DNA of 64,000 bases. It comes from Levilactobacillus yonginensis (GTDB lineage: Bacteria > Bacillota > Bacilli > Lactobacillales > Lactobacillaceae). Below, piece after piece: positions 7,316 through 15,918 of this stretch. The notes under the pieces were generated by a model, which was not told the origin of the DNA, did not search any database, and saw nothing but the letters and a program-made list of their open reading frames with translations. The stretch spans positions 1-64,000 of the forward strand of contig NZ_RHNO01000010.1 in the NCBI RefSeq assembly GCF_003946265.1. The letters are read 5' to 3'. A program made the translations under genes and the position numbers. Within the stretch, counting starts at the first letter, position 1. Each line of letters opens with the position of its first letter.

Positions 7316-8485
7316 ATGGGAATATCTAAGTTTAAAGGGGCCATTTTGGCTGTGTTGTTCACGGTGACCCTGGGTGGGGCCGTAGCCACGGGGACAACGG
7401 CGCATGCCGCTACATATACCACGGTTTCCACGACCAACGTGACGAAAGCCGCTTATCACAAGAAGAGTACTGCGGGGGCCATTTATAATAAGGCACACAA
7501 CCGCCGAATCGCCACGATGAAGGGCTATCCGAACACGACTTGGTACGTGACGCAACACGCGACACTGAAGCACGCGAACTCCAAGGGGATTTACTACTAC
7601 GTTCAAAACAAGGCTGGCTCCGTTAAGGGTTGGATCTGGCACGGTTACCTGACCAAGGGGAAAGCGCCCTTTGGTTTGAAGTACGCTAAGAATGCCATCG
7701 CCATGGACTATACGACCGGGAAGGCGGTTTGGTCAAAGAGTGCGAACACCGCGCGGCCAATTGCTTCCGTCTCAAAGTTAATGACGCTGTACTTAGTTCT
7801 GCAAAAAGTCGATGGTAGTTCCAGCAAGTGGAATGAAGTTGTGGACACTAGTAGTAAGGGCCTGATCTCCATGGGTCAAAGTTCATCATGTGGGGGCTTT
7901 CTATTCAAGACCGGTCATAAGTACACGGTTAAGGACCTTTATGACGCAGCGTTGTTAGATTCCTCAAACAATGCCGCTATCGCCCTGGGCCAATGGGTGG
8001 CTGGTTCTAACGCGAAGTTCATTCAACAAATGAACGCCCAAGCTAAGACTTGGAATTTGGATAAGGCCAGCTTTGTCTCCGCCTCGGGTCTGGAAAACAG
8101 TGATTTAAAGGTCTTTGGCTACGCGTATGGTAGTGCGAACGCCAACATGGTTTCGGCCAAGGACGTGGCCTTGATTGCGCGCCACTTGATTCAGGATTAT
8201 CCACGAATTTTGACCGACGGTTCCGTTGGGTCCAAAACGGTGGACGGTCAATTGACCTACAACTACAACAACCTGTTAAAGGGGCGGAAGTACTACCAAG
8301 CTGCCCTCAAGGTTGATGGCTTGAAAACCGGATACACGCCATTAGCTGGTTACTGTTTCGTTGGGACTGGTCAAAAGGCCGGTAAGCACCGGGTCATCAC
8401 GGTCGTTCTGCACGATGAGAACGAGTTCACGGAGACTCGCTCATTGATGAATCAGGCGTACAGTTACAGCAGCATGTCAGACTAA
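7316..8485 (+). CDS. Secreted D-alanyl-D-alanine carboxypeptidase (peptidase S11), copy 2
   Basis: 389 aa, the same length and layout as the preceding gene: signal peptide ending near AHA (about 30), an SH3-like wall segment, then SVSK (151-154), SSN (216-218) and KTG (337-339). The catalytic half is nearly identical to copy 1 (VASNASGLENSD-like and LKTGYTPLAGYCFVGTGQK blocks shared), while the wall segment and signal differ more. This is a tandem duplication that kept both active sites. Own terminator and promoter between the copies suggest separate control. Confidence 0.92.
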   Translation: MGISKFKGAILAVLFTVTLGGAVATGTTAHAATYTTVSTTNVTKAAYHKKSTAGAIYNKAHNRRIATMKGYPNTTWYVTQHATLKHANSKGIYYYVQNKAGSVKGWIWHGYLTKGKAPFGLKYAKNAIAMDYTTGKAVWSKSANTARPIASVSKLMTLYLVLQKVDGSSSKWNEVVDTSSKGLISMGQSSSCGGFLFKTGHKYTVKDLYDAALLDSSNNAAIALGQWVAGSNAKFIQQMNAQAKTWNLDKASFVSASGLENSDLKVFGYAYGSANANMVSAKDVALIARHLIQDYPRILTDGSVGSKTVDGQLTYNYNNLLKGRKYYQAALKVDGLKTGYTPLAGYCFVGTGQKAGKHRVITVVLHDENEFTETRSLMNQAYSYSSMSD

Positions 8486-8601
8486 CCGTCTTTTGGCACA
8501 CGTTTCGACTATATACTAAAGGTTGAAAGCACTGAAACACCCACTATGCCTGATACAACAAGGATTGGGTATTGGTGTTTAGTCAGACATACTGGAAAAT
8601 T

Positions 8602-8776
8602 TCCGCCTTACCGTTCGCCAAATTTGGACTGGAACGCGGTGGGGAGGACGGGACAAGCCAAAGGGCGGTCTTGCCCCTCGCTTGAAGCCGCAAAGCACGT
8701 CTTCAAGTCGCCATTTTTAAGAAAATCACTTAAAAATCCCACGGTTGAGTCCAAATTTGACTCACTCTCGGCTACC
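8602..8776 (-). repeat. Module B copy 2 (reverse), inside composite element 1
   Basis: CCGCCTTACCG begins the module. CCAAATTTGGACT pairs with AGTCCAAATTTG near the right end, and CTTGAAG/CTTCAAG and ATTTTTAAG/CTTAAAAAT arms form internal hairpins. It matches 52911-53083 closely. Confidence 0.85.
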
Positions 8777-8854
8777 TAGTGGTGCGCCAATAATATTACG
8801 TAAGTGCTGTCATCCAAGTATTTAAACTAGCTTAGTTTCCAAGCACCCGTTTAA

Positions 8855-9033
8855 CCGGAGGGGGTCAGAGGTGGAGCTTGCTGTGTCGACGGTGTTAGCC
8901 GATTTTCGGCTTACAGCGTGGGACGTGTTTGGAGACTGGTGGTTTTTCCAGGCTTCAAACCGAGCCGCAGGACCGCTTTTCAGGCCGGAGGAGTTCCCCA
9001 CAGCAGGCGGAATCTCTGACAGCCGCAGGTGGC
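8855..9033 (+). repeat. Module A copy 2 (forward), inside composite element 1
   Basis: CCGGAGGGGGTCAGAG pairs with the CTCTGAC region near 9013-9020. Internal arms: TTAGCCGA/TCGGCTTA, GTTTGGAG/CTTCAAAC, and a GCGGTCC-type arm. The family core CCCCACAGCAGGC is at 8997-9009. Confidence 0.85.
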
Positions 9034-9131
9034 CGGGTGAGACTAATTTTAAGTCTATAACGCCTTGCTATTCTTGGATTGATAACGGTTTTCGAACTTT
9101 AAATCTTTAGCTATATATTTTCAGAACGCAA

Positions 9132-9166
9132 AGAGGAGTTGAGACAAAAGTCTCAACTCCTCTTTT
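9132..9166. terminator. Bidirectional intrinsic terminator
   Basis: GAGGAGTTGAGAC pairs perfectly with GTCTCAACTCCTC around a 4-base loop. T tracts lie on both strands. It serves the minus-strand acetyltransferase gene and borders composite element 1. Confidence 0.8.
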
Positions 9167-9190
9167 ATGTTCTAGTTAAGTTTGAAGTAA

Positions 9191-9862
9191 TTAGTCAGTC
9201 GTTAACCAAGCCTCAGGTTGCGCCATGGCAGCCCGTAAATCTTGATAGAACTGGCTGACATGATAGCCATCGGCAACGGCATGGTGAATGGTAAATGAGA
9301 GCGGCATGGTGGTCTTGCCGTCTTGAGTCGTGTATTGCCCAGCCTGGATGACCGGGAAATACGTATTGAGTGGCGTGAATGGTAGCGGCGTGTAACTGGT
9401 GAAATCCAGCCAGGGGATACTACCAATCATGTAGAGGTTAGCGCTTTGTGGTGCCTTTGGCATGGGTGTGTGTTGGGACCCAAAATGCTTAAGATCCTGC
9501 AAGTAGTCTTGATAGAATTGGGAAAAGTCTGGGCTGTATGCCGTCCAGAGGTTAGAAATACTGTGGTCATCTTCATGCAGGACACTGTATGAGGGATGGA
9601 CGACGTCGAATTCAACCAGTTGATCGTCGACCATGCCCAAGCGAAATTCTGGATGGCGCGTCAGCACCTGGCTAACTAGGAAAAGGTAGGCGGCGTTGAA
9701 CTTGACTTCGTGACGGTGAGTCCAGTCTAACGTTGCTGTGATATCAATCGTGGCGTTGACGGTGAAACCGGTAGGCATCATCTTGGTAAAGTAATAGAAA
9801 TACTCGCGGCGCGGCCAAGTTGCTTGGTCGATTGGGTGGTAGTTGGTATTAATGATTGTCAT
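9191..9862 (-). CDS. Chloramphenicol acetyltransferase-fold protein
   Basis: 223 aa, close to the usual CAT monomer (about 215-220). The catalytic motif HHAVADG is at 193-199, with catalytic His194 and Asp198. The N-terminal PRREYFYYF block and the mid-protein FHPSYS-like VVHPSYSVLHED block also fit type A CAT trimers. It would transfer acetyl from acetyl-CoA to a hydroxyl. Base composition looks like the neighbours and no mobile genes flank it apart from the non-coding element, so it is probably a resident gene. Whether it confers chloramphenicol resistance cannot be told from sequence. Confidence 0.88.
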   Translation of the reverse strand: MTIINTNYHPIDQATWPRREYFYYFTKMMPTGFTVNATIDITATLDWTHRHEVKFNAAYLFLVSQVLTRHPEFRLGMVDDQLVEFDVVHPSYSVLHEDDHSISNLWTAYSPDFSQFYQDYLQDLKHFGSQHTPMPKAPQSANLYMIGSIPWLDFTSYTPLPFTPLNTYFPVIQAGQYTTQDGKTTMPLSFTIHHAVADGYHVSQFYQDLRAAMAQPEAWLTTD

Positions 9863-9871
9863 GAAAACTCC

Positions 9872-10201
9872 TTATTTTTGGTTATAGGCGGGCTGACATT
9901 TAGCGAGCCAAGTTTGTTTGAGGTCCTTGAGTGTTTGTCTGAGATTCGTCACCTCGGTGGTTTCCTCTTCCCACAGGACTTCGTAGGTGAAGGCGGACTC
10001 GCCAAAGGTGTTCCAATCAGCTTGCAGCGGACTGGTCCGATAGAAATTTTTATTGAGGTTGAGGCGATAATACCCCCAACGATTGTGCGTGTTGGCCACG
10101 GTATCAATGAAGGTTTTGCCGTTCTTGGTGTTTTTGATTTGAATGACGCCGTACTTGGTCGGGGTCGCCTTGTACTGACGAATGCGTTCTTTTTTATCCA
10201 T
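9872..10201 (-). CDS. GIY-YIG-like nuclease family protein (109 aa)
   Basis: A single small domain with YGVIQIKNTKNGKTFID in place of the classical GIY...YIG strands, followed by helix NRWGYYRLNLNKN and the conserved Gly-Phe region FGESAFTYEVLWEEE. The first motif reads YGVI and the second FID, so catalytic competence is uncertain. Its AAGGAG lies inside the end of the upstream DUF2087-type regulator, showing translational coupling. Such proteins are often found beside DUF2087 regulators in lactobacilli; the role is unknown. Confidence 0.75.
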   Translation of the reverse strand: MDKKERIRQYKATPTKYGVIQIKNTKNGKTFIDTVANTHNRWGYYRLNLNKNFYRTSPLQADWNTFGESAFTYEVLWEEETTEVTNLRQTLKDLKQTWLAKCQPAYNQK

Positions 10202-10203
10202 GA

Positions 10204-10947
10204 TTACTCCTTAAAAGTGAGGCGCCAATAGTCCTGACCATCCGGCGTTCGCGCCAAAAATCCGTAGTCAATGAGGTAGCGGCGTAAGCGGACATAGTCG
10301 TCAAAAATTGGGACTAACCGGTCGTTTATGGCGTGCTCAGTAAAATGTTGGGTCGTGGGAATCTCTAAGCTCACCCGCTTTAAAATCGCCAGGATGGCTT
10401 TTTGCTGTTTGGGCCAGCGCTTGAGTCGTAACTGATCACCAGGCTCGAAATACTTTTGGAGGAGTTGGTGATAGTCACGCTGTGTAATGGCGATGGGGCC
10501 GTTAGCTTGAGTCGCCGGTGGCAGTGCGATGGGGGTATCTCGTTCAGGGTTATTGAAGACTTGATTATAAATAGCGAGGTAGAGCTTGGCCTGCTTGGCC
10601 TTTTCGCGGAACGTAAATTTTTGGTGACGAATGGTGGCGGCTGCCACATGGTTGTCCTGAGCAATCGTGGCGTCCTTGACACCTTGGCTAAATGCAACGA
10701 GTAAATCGCGTTGTTTGTTGGTCAACGTGTTGTATTTAGACGATGACTGAATGAGTTGGGTGATGGCGTCTGGATGGGCTGATTGAATATGGCGATTGAC
10801 CATTTCAGCAGCCGGGTAAAAGGCATCGTGTAGTTGGAAGACCTGATCTTGTTGAAAGTCTTGACCACAATAATTGCAAATATAAGCGGTAGCAGTGGTG
10901 TGCCACCCCTGTTCAATTTCAGATAATGTTAATGTTGCGAGATCCAT
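10204..10947 (-). CDS. DUF2087-type transcriptional regulator with zinc-finger-like N terminus
   Basis: 247 aa. The start MDLATLTLSE at 10947 has GGAGGG upstream; a longer frame to 11001 is rejected. Order: Cys24-x2-Cys27...His53-x4-His58, a possible metal site; an LTNKQRDLLVAFSQGVKD...IAQDNHVAAATIRHQKF segment resembling a LuxR/GerE helix-turn-helix (about 70-115); and a DUF2087 domain (about 170-247, ending RRYLIDYGFLARTPDG). It is probably a cytoplasmic DNA-binding regulator co-transcribed with the GIY-YIG gene. Target unknown. Confidence 0.8.
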   Translation of the reverse strand: MDLATLTLSEIEQGWHTTATAYICNYCGQDFQQDQVFQLHDAFYPAAEMVNRHIQSAHPDAITQLIQSSSKYNTLTNKQRDLLVAFSQGVKDATIAQDNHVAAATIRHQKFTFREKAKQAKLYLAIYNQVFNNPERDTPIALPPATQANGPIAITQRDYHQLLQKYFEPGDQLRLKRWPKQQKAILAILKRVSLEIPTTQHFTEHAINDRLVPIFDDYVRLRRYLIDYGFLARTPDGQDYWRLTFKE

Positions 10948-11170
10948 AAGTATCCCTCCAATAGCCATAATCATACAAATGTTTACTGAATCTGTCAACA
11001 CAATCTATAAAAGTGGTCAAAATAATTGTGATTTCTATGGAAATCATGCTGCCGTTGCCTGTCCCAAGGAGTTAGGTTAGTATGATTTTATTTGTAAGCG
11101 GCCTGCCTTGCTTGGCTTCGATGGGCCAGGTATGATTGGGTCATGTTATTTTGACGGAGGGGTTGAGTAG

Positions 11171-11980
11171 ATGCTACCAAGACTGATTGCCACGGATTTA
11201 GATGGGACGTTTTTAGATGCAAATGGGGCGTATGATTGTCAGCAATTCGATGCCATATTGGGTGAAATGACCGCTCGTGGCAGCCGATTTGTTGTGACGA
11301 CTGGTGACCCTTTGGACCATGTTCAAGAACTCTTTGCCCCGCTGCGAAACCGGGCACAGTTAACCTACGTGGTTGAGGATGGCGCGTTGATTACAACCGC
11401 CAAGGGCAATCAGCTCCAAATGACGACCTTACCCCAGTTACATTGGCAGACGGCGGTTTCTTGGTTGGAAACGGCACCGATTATGGCGGGCTGCTTCATC
11501 ATTGCTTGTGGTGCGGAGCAGGCTTACACAACGTTGCCTGCCGACAGCCAACGGTTTGCAGAGTCCCGTGAATTTTATCCCAGTCTGACCTCAGTGGCAG
11601 ATTTTACTATGGTGACAGCAGCCATTCTAAAACTCGATATTACCTGGCTCAAAACTGACGTCGTGGCTCAGGTTACGGCTTTCAATGCGCGCTTTGCTGG
11701 CGAATTAGTTGGGGTTAGCAGTGGCTTAGGGGGGATGAACGTTGCACGCCCCAATGTAAGTAAAGCTGCCGGTCTGGATTTTCTTGGTCGGCGGTGGGGC
11801 ATTACCCCAGCTGAAATGGCGGCATTTGGAGATTCTGGAAATGATCTGACCATGTTGCAACTAGTGGGTCAGGGATTAGCAGTGGCTAACGCTGCACCGG
11901 AGTTGGCAACGCAACCCCATTTGAAAGAAACGAACGAGCAGGGCGCGGTCATGGCACAGATTGCTGAATGGCTAGTTTGA
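11171..11980 (+). CDS. HAD-superfamily phosphatase, Cof type
   Basis: 269 aa. DLDGT with Asp9 (nucleophile) and Asp11 (acid-base), a threonine-rich motif II (VTTGDP), and GDSGNDLTML near residue 220 (Mg2+ site). This is the Cof/IIB subclass that dephosphorylates small phosphorylated metabolites such as sugar phosphates or flavin precursors. A clear CGGAGGGG site precedes ATG 11171. It is followed 85 bp later by the EIIC-like gene, so it may belong to the same transcript. Substrate not predictable. Confidence 0.88.
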   Translation: MLPRLIATDLDGTFLDANGAYDCQQFDAILGEMTARGSRFVVTTGDPLDHVQELFAPLRNRAQLTYVVEDGALITTAKGNQLQMTTLPQLHWQTAVSWLETAPIMAGCFIIACGAEQAYTTLPADSQRFAESREFYPSLTSVADFTMVTAAILKLDITWLKTDVVAQVTAFNARFAGELVGVSSGLGGMNVARPNVSKAAGLDFLGRRWGITPAEMAAFGDSGNDLTMLQLVGQGLAVANAAPELATQPHLKETNEQGAVMAQIAEWLV

Positions 11981-12065
11981 GTGGCTAGTTTCCGTATCAA
12001 ATACAAGTTGGCGCCCTAAGCCACGGGTAAGGGGTACACTCGCTGGGAGTAGGGGGCGAGTACTG

Positions 12066-13352
12066 ATGACGGATAGAACAGCACGATTGGGGATGTGGCT
12101 GGTCAATGGTGAGGTGCGTTTTTACCGAAACCGCCAGATCAGTGCCATTCGCCAGGCATTGCGGTTGATATTTCCGATTATTTTATTGGGAAGTTTGGCG
12201 GATTTCTTGGAACAGTCATGGTTACGAACGGATGGCTATTACTATCAAACACTGCACGTGGCGCGCTGGCTCTTTCAAGTAAAAATTCTGCGACAGTATT
12301 TGCGATTGATCAGCGCAGGTACCCTGGGATTGGCCGGAATCCTAATGGCATTTGCGGTAAGTTTTTACCTTGTGGTACCAGTGACTCGGCACACGACGGA
12401 TCGGTTGATGGCCGGAACGATTGCCGTGATTAGCTTGAAGTTTTTTAATGTGACCCGGTCCTCAGTCCTAGGTGGTCATGCTATCAAATGGGTGGCGACT
12501 GATCTGGGAATTCAGGGAATCCTGGTCGGTATTTTGGTGGGGGTGTTAGTCGGAAACGGTTACCGCTGGGCACTCAGCCGTCGCTCCCCCGATTTGGAAC
12601 AAATTCCGAGTACACTGGTCATCACCTGCACTTGGTTGGGAGTAATGGCGGCTTTAGGTTTGCTCTGGGTCAGCACTCAGACGGTTAGTCTCAATTCGGC
12701 TTTTGCCAGCATCATCCGTTGGCCGTTTCGGTTGCCCCATTTCATCTTTGGCCTGCTGGGATACTGCGTTTTGAATGGTGCCTTTGAGTGGTTGGGGGTT
12801 CTGGGGCCGCTGTCAGCCAGCAGCGGGCAATCAATTGAATCCGCCCAGAATTTAGCAGCCGTGTTGGCACACCATGGCTGGCAGTTGCCGCACCCGCTGA
12901 CGCTGCATACAGTCGTCGGTGTTTACGCCAACCTTGGAGGAACGGGAATGATGCTTTCACTCCTGCTGGCTCTATTTTTGAGCCGGCCCACGGCGTGGCA
13001 ACAACGAATCGGTTGGCTGAGTTTGGTGCCCACCTTGGGAAATTTCAATGCCCCAATGATGGTTGGCTTACCTGTCATTTTAAGCCCCTTGCTAGGCATT
13101 CCATTCATTCTGGCTCCAAGTGCTTGCATTACACTCAGCTGGCTCTGTATCCGGCTTAAATGGGTTCCTGCGGTGGCATATCCACTGCTGACCGGGACGC
13201 CGGGACCGTTGCAGGCCTATCTGGGAACTGGCGGCAATTGGACCGCACTAGCTTTATCGTTGGCTGACTTAATCTTAAGTACGGCAATCTACTATCCCTT
13301 TGTTAAATTGGTGCAGGCGGCTCACCGACAATTAGACGGGGAGGTGGCTTAA
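12066..13352 (+). CDS. PTS EIIC-like membrane protein lacking expected substrate residues
   Basis: 428 aa with about ten membrane segments. The N-terminal layout and the VPTLGNFNAPMMVGLPVILS block (320-340) identify it as the lactose/cellobiose EIIC family. In that family this block reads N-E-P, with the Glu contacting the sugar; here position 329 is Ala (NAP). The usual FGIHG segment aligns with FGLLG at 228-232, with Leu231 in place of His. No EIIA or EIIB gene is nearby. It may be a repurposed or non-transporting paralogue. The DUF915 hydrolase gene begins two bases after its stop. Confidence 0.8.
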   Translation: MTDRTARLGMWLVNGEVRFYRNRQISAIRQALRLIFPIILLGSLADFLEQSWLRTDGYYYQTLHVARWLFQVKILRQYLRLISAGTLGLAGILMAFAVSFYLVVPVTRHTTDRLMAGTIAVISLKFFNVTRSSVLGGHAIKWVATDLGIQGILVGILVGVLVGNGYRWALSRRSPDLEQIPSTLVITCTWLGVMAALGLLWVSTQTVSLNSAFASIIRWPFRLPHFIFGLLGYCVLNGAFEWLGVLGPLSASSGQSIESAQNLAAVLAHHGWQLPHPLTLHTVVGVYANLGGTGMMLSLLLALFLSRPTAWQQRIGWLSLVPTLGNFNAPMMVGLPVILSPLLGIPFILAPSACITLSWLCIRLKWVPAVAYPLLTGTPGPLQAYLGTGGNWTALALSLADLILSTAIYYPFVKLVQAAHRQLDGEVA

Positions 13353-13353
13353 G

Positions 13354-14166
13354 ATGCATCGCACAAATTTGCACCGACTATGGGCGGTCCTATTGTTGTT
13401 GGCAGTGCTGTGCTTACCAGGATTTTGGTGGCAGCCACATCAGGAGAAAATCGTGCGGGCTAACTATCAAAGCCTAATGGCACCGGTGTTCTTCGTCCCT
13501 GGTTCAAGCGCGACACAGAACCGGTTCAACGCGTTAGTTAAAGAGTTGAACCGAGAATCACCAACGGCTCATAGTTTGTTACGAGTTGAGGTCATGACTA
13601 ATGGTCGCTTAGAATACAGTGGAAATTTGAAGCAGGGTGACGAGCGGCCATTCATTGTGGTGGGATTTCAAAATCATCAGGATGGTCCGGCCAACGTTCG
13701 CAAACAGGCGGTCTGGTTCGCGACGGCCTTTCAGGCTTTAGAAAGGACGTATCATTTCACCCATTTTTCGGCTATGGGTCACTCCAATGGTGGTCTGGTT
13801 CTGACATTGTTTATGGAACATGACCTGGCAAAGACTAGCACTAAAATTGATCGGTTAATGACCATTGCTACACCATTTAATTTGGAAGAGCAGGATGCGG
13901 CGGTCGACACTGACCTGTTCAAGGAGCTGAGCGGAGACCGCACCAACTTACCACGCAATGCCACGGTCTACTCCATTGCTGGAAGCAAAACGTTTGCTAG
14001 CGATGGGATCGTTCCGTTCGACAGTGTGAATCGCGGAAAATATATATTTCAAAATCAGGTGAAACATTTTACGCAAATTACGGTGACTGGAGCAAACGCT
14101 AATCATGCCAATCTGCCGGAAAATCAGCAGATTGTCGCACTTATTCGTCAGGACCTTTTATCCTAA
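13354..14166 (+). CDS. DUF915-family alpha/beta hydrolase, membrane anchored (copy 1)
   Basis: 270 aa. The N-terminal hydrophobic segment (about 9-26) serves as an anchor or signal. GHSNGG holds the nucleophile Ser144, SDGIVP supplies a likely Asp, and the late NHANLPENQ block supplies the His. The family is common in lactobacilli and probably acts on lipid or ester substrates outside the membrane; the substrate is unknown. It starts two bases after the EIIC-like gene with its ribosome site inside it, so the two are coupled. A second DUF915 hydrolase is at 18344-19102. Confidence 0.85.
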   Translation: MHRTNLHRLWAVLLLLAVLCLPGFWWQPHQEKIVRANYQSLMAPVFFVPGSSATQNRFNALVKELNRESPTAHSLLRVEVMTNGRLEYSGNLKQGDERPFIVVGFQNHQDGPANVRKQAVWFATAFQALERTYHFTHFSAMGHSNGGLVLTLFMEHDLAKTSTKIDRLMTIATPFNLEEQDAAVDTDLFKELSGDRTNLPRNATVYSIAGSKTFASDGIVPFDSVNRGKYIFQNQVKHFTQITVTGANANHANLPENQQIVALIRQDLLS

Positions 14167-14227
14167 TTGCGGTTTATTTCACAACCCATTACGTGTAAAC
14201 TGGAAGGTAAATGGAGGCCAAAGACGA

Positions 14228-15043
14228 ATGATTAAAATGATTGCGCTCGACCTAGACGAGACGTTACTGAATACAGATAAAACAATCAGCGAAGAAAACG
14301 TGACAACGTTGCGTAAGCTGCATACGGCAGGTATCAAGGTGGTTCTCTGCACTGGCCGACCAATCAATGCAATCTGGGGTTACCTGGAACAATTGGGTTT
14401 GACCACGGAAGAGGACTTTACGATTACGTTTAACGGGGCGCTGGTTATTCAAAATACGACCAAAGATGAACTGGCACAGAGTGGGCTAAGTCGGACTGAC
14501 TTTGAACCGCTCCACGTTTTTGCCCAAGAGAATGAGTATCCCCTGGATATCTTGGACTTTGAACAGGTCTATCCGGTAGCTGACTTGAAACCTTCCATCT
14601 ATCAAAAGATGTTGAAGGCACCGATGACGTTTACGCCCACAAAATTTGACGATTTACCCGATCATTTATTTAGTAAGGCGGTTATGGCCACAGACCCTGA
14701 AACCTTGGACCACGTCGTTGCCACCATTGGTGAGGACCTGCGTCAGGAATACCACGTAGTCCGGTCCCAGCCAAAAATTCTAGAATTTTTGGCAGCTGGC
14801 ATGGATAAGGCCGTTGGTTTGGGCCAATTGTTAACTCACTTTGGTTGGGACTTCGACGACCTGATGGCGTTTGGTGATGCTGAAAATGACTTGGGCATGA
14901 TTAAGGCGGCCGGGGATGGTGTCGCGATGTTAAACGGTCAACCTGAGGTCAAATCTGCTGCAAACCACATCACACCAAAATCAAATAATGAGGCAGGAAT
15001 TGCGGCTTACCTACAGGAGAAGTTCCCGGAATTATTAGGTTAA
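14228..15043 (+). CDS. HAD-superfamily phosphatase, Cof type
   Basis: 271 aa. The start MIKMIALDLDET at 14228 follows TGGAGG; a longer frame from 14105 overlaps the hydrolase gene and is rejected. Asp8 and Asp10 of DLDET are the catalytic pair. CTGRP gives motif II and FGDAENDLGM near 220 gives motif IV. The YidA/Cof-like family dephosphorylates sugar phosphates. It follows the hydrolase by 61 bp. It is distinct in sequence from the HAD gene at 11171. Confidence 0.9.
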   Translation: MIKMIALDLDETLLNTDKTISEENVTTLRKLHTAGIKVVLCTGRPINAIWGYLEQLGLTTEEDFTITFNGALVIQNTTKDELAQSGLSRTDFEPLHVFAQENEYPLDILDFEQVYPVADLKPSIYQKMLKAPMTFTPTKFDDLPDHLFSKAVMATDPETLDHVVATIGEDLRQEYHVVRSQPKILEFLAAGMDKAVGLGQLLTHFGWDFDDLMAFGDAENDLGMIKAAGDGVAMLNGQPEVKSAANHITPKSNNEAGIAAYLQEKFPELLG

Positions 15044-15120
15044 GTGAAACGCTTGCAATTTAGCTAATGAAGTGGCACTATAAATGATGTATAGGATGAA
15101 TATTAAGGAGGACAAAGGTT

Positions 15121-15768
15121 ATGAAACGTTTTATGGCTAAGCTAGGGTTAGTGGCAGTGGCGCTGGGTACCCTCGGTGGGGTAGTTGCACCAACCGTTGC
15201 TAGTGCTAAAACCAAGCCAACTTTCACAAATACCGACTTGAAACGTTACTATAAGAACGCTACGTCCAAGACGGCGTTTTACTTCAAGACCTACAAGTCT
15301 GGCAAAAAGACCGGTGAAATGTTGATTTTTGGTGACTTTAACGGTAAGAACGCGAACGTGAAATACGGTGTGCCAACTTCCGTAAAGTTCAGTAAGAACC
15401 GGCAGACGATGACCACTAAGTACAAATTGATTGAATTCAAGACTACTAAGGGTAAGACCACGACCTCACTGGCTAAAAAGACGTACACTTTTAAGCTGAC
15501 TAAGAAGAGTTCAACGAAGTTCTCTGCTAAGTTGACAGGGACTAAGTTTAACCGGCGTTTAGGAACGTCCGGGAAGACGTACAGCTACACGAAGACTAAG
15601 ACTAGTCCAGCTAAGAGCTATGCCAACAAGTACGTGAAGCCAGCAATGAAGAAGGTTTACGCCGAAGCATTCGATTCCTTACCAGCTGCTGATAAACAGG
15701 CTGCGGTAACGAAGTACACGAATAACGCTGTGAACACCATGATCAAGAACTTTAACTACAAGAGCTAA
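15121..15768 (+). CDS. Secreted lysine/threonine-rich protein, unknown function
   Basis: 215 aa. Signal peptide MKRFMAKLGLVAVALGTLGG ending at TVASA (about residue 29), then a basic, beta-prone region rich in Lys, Thr and Tyr with no Cys. AAGGAGG lies 7 bases upstream. The high positive charge suggests binding to the anionic wall (teichoic acids). I recognise no domain. It stands alone with a strong terminator just after it. Confidence 0.75.
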   Translation: MKRFMAKLGLVAVALGTLGGVVAPTVASAKTKPTFTNTDLKRYYKNATSKTAFYFKTYKSGKKTGEMLIFGDFNGKNANVKYGVPTSVKFSKNRQTMTTKYKLIEFKTTKGKTTTSLAKKTYTFKLTKKSSTKFSAKLTGTKFNRRLGTSGKTYSYTKTKTSPAKSYANKYVKPAMKKVYAEAFDSLPAADKQAAVTKYTNNAVNTMIKNFNYKS

Positions 15769-15785
15769 TTAGACGAATCTGTCGG

Positions 15786-15815
15786 GTGACTGAAATTATT
15801 TCAGTCACTTTTTTT
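15786..15815 (+). terminator. Intrinsic terminator
   Basis: A perfect 10-bp stem GTGACTGAAA/TTTCAGTCAC with a 3-base loop, followed by seven T. Confidence 0.9.
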
Positions 15816-15918
15816 ATGCGTGAAAGGTGGTTGCTGTGATTGAACTAATGCCTATGAGAGTTAAGTAGCCAGGTAGGTCCCAGGTAGGTCGCCAGCAAAT
15901 TTTGTTCAGATTGGTGTA

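Larger units (their letters stand above)
8509..9117. mobile_element. Non-coding composite element 1 with terminal inverted repeats and 7-bp target duplication
   Basis: The element is 8516-9110 (595 bp). Left end CTAAAGGTTGAAAG and right end CTTTAAATCTTTAG are imperfect inverted repeats (11 of 14). Both sides carry the direct repeat CTATATA (8509-8515 and 9111-9117), the expected target duplication. Inside are a reverse module B and a forward module A. A second complete copy is at 52824-53408, alike along its whole length including the linkers. No ORF encodes a transposase, so movement would need one in trans. Confidence 0.85.

Noticed and set aside
8546-8779. ORFs in the composite elements (8546-8779, 8871-9110, 52908-53129, 53111-53317)
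   Set aside because: Their codons follow the palindromic repeat; the frames are not kept between copies in any sensible way and no ribosome site precedes them.
9191-9862. Acquired chloramphenicol resistance gene
   Set aside because: The CAT active site is intact, but codon use resembles the neighbours and there is no transposase or plasmid context. Resistance cannot be claimed from sequence.
15840-15918. Remnant reverse module upstream of module A copy 3
   Set aside because: The TAGCCAGG and CAGGTAGG repeats there do not match either module end well enough.
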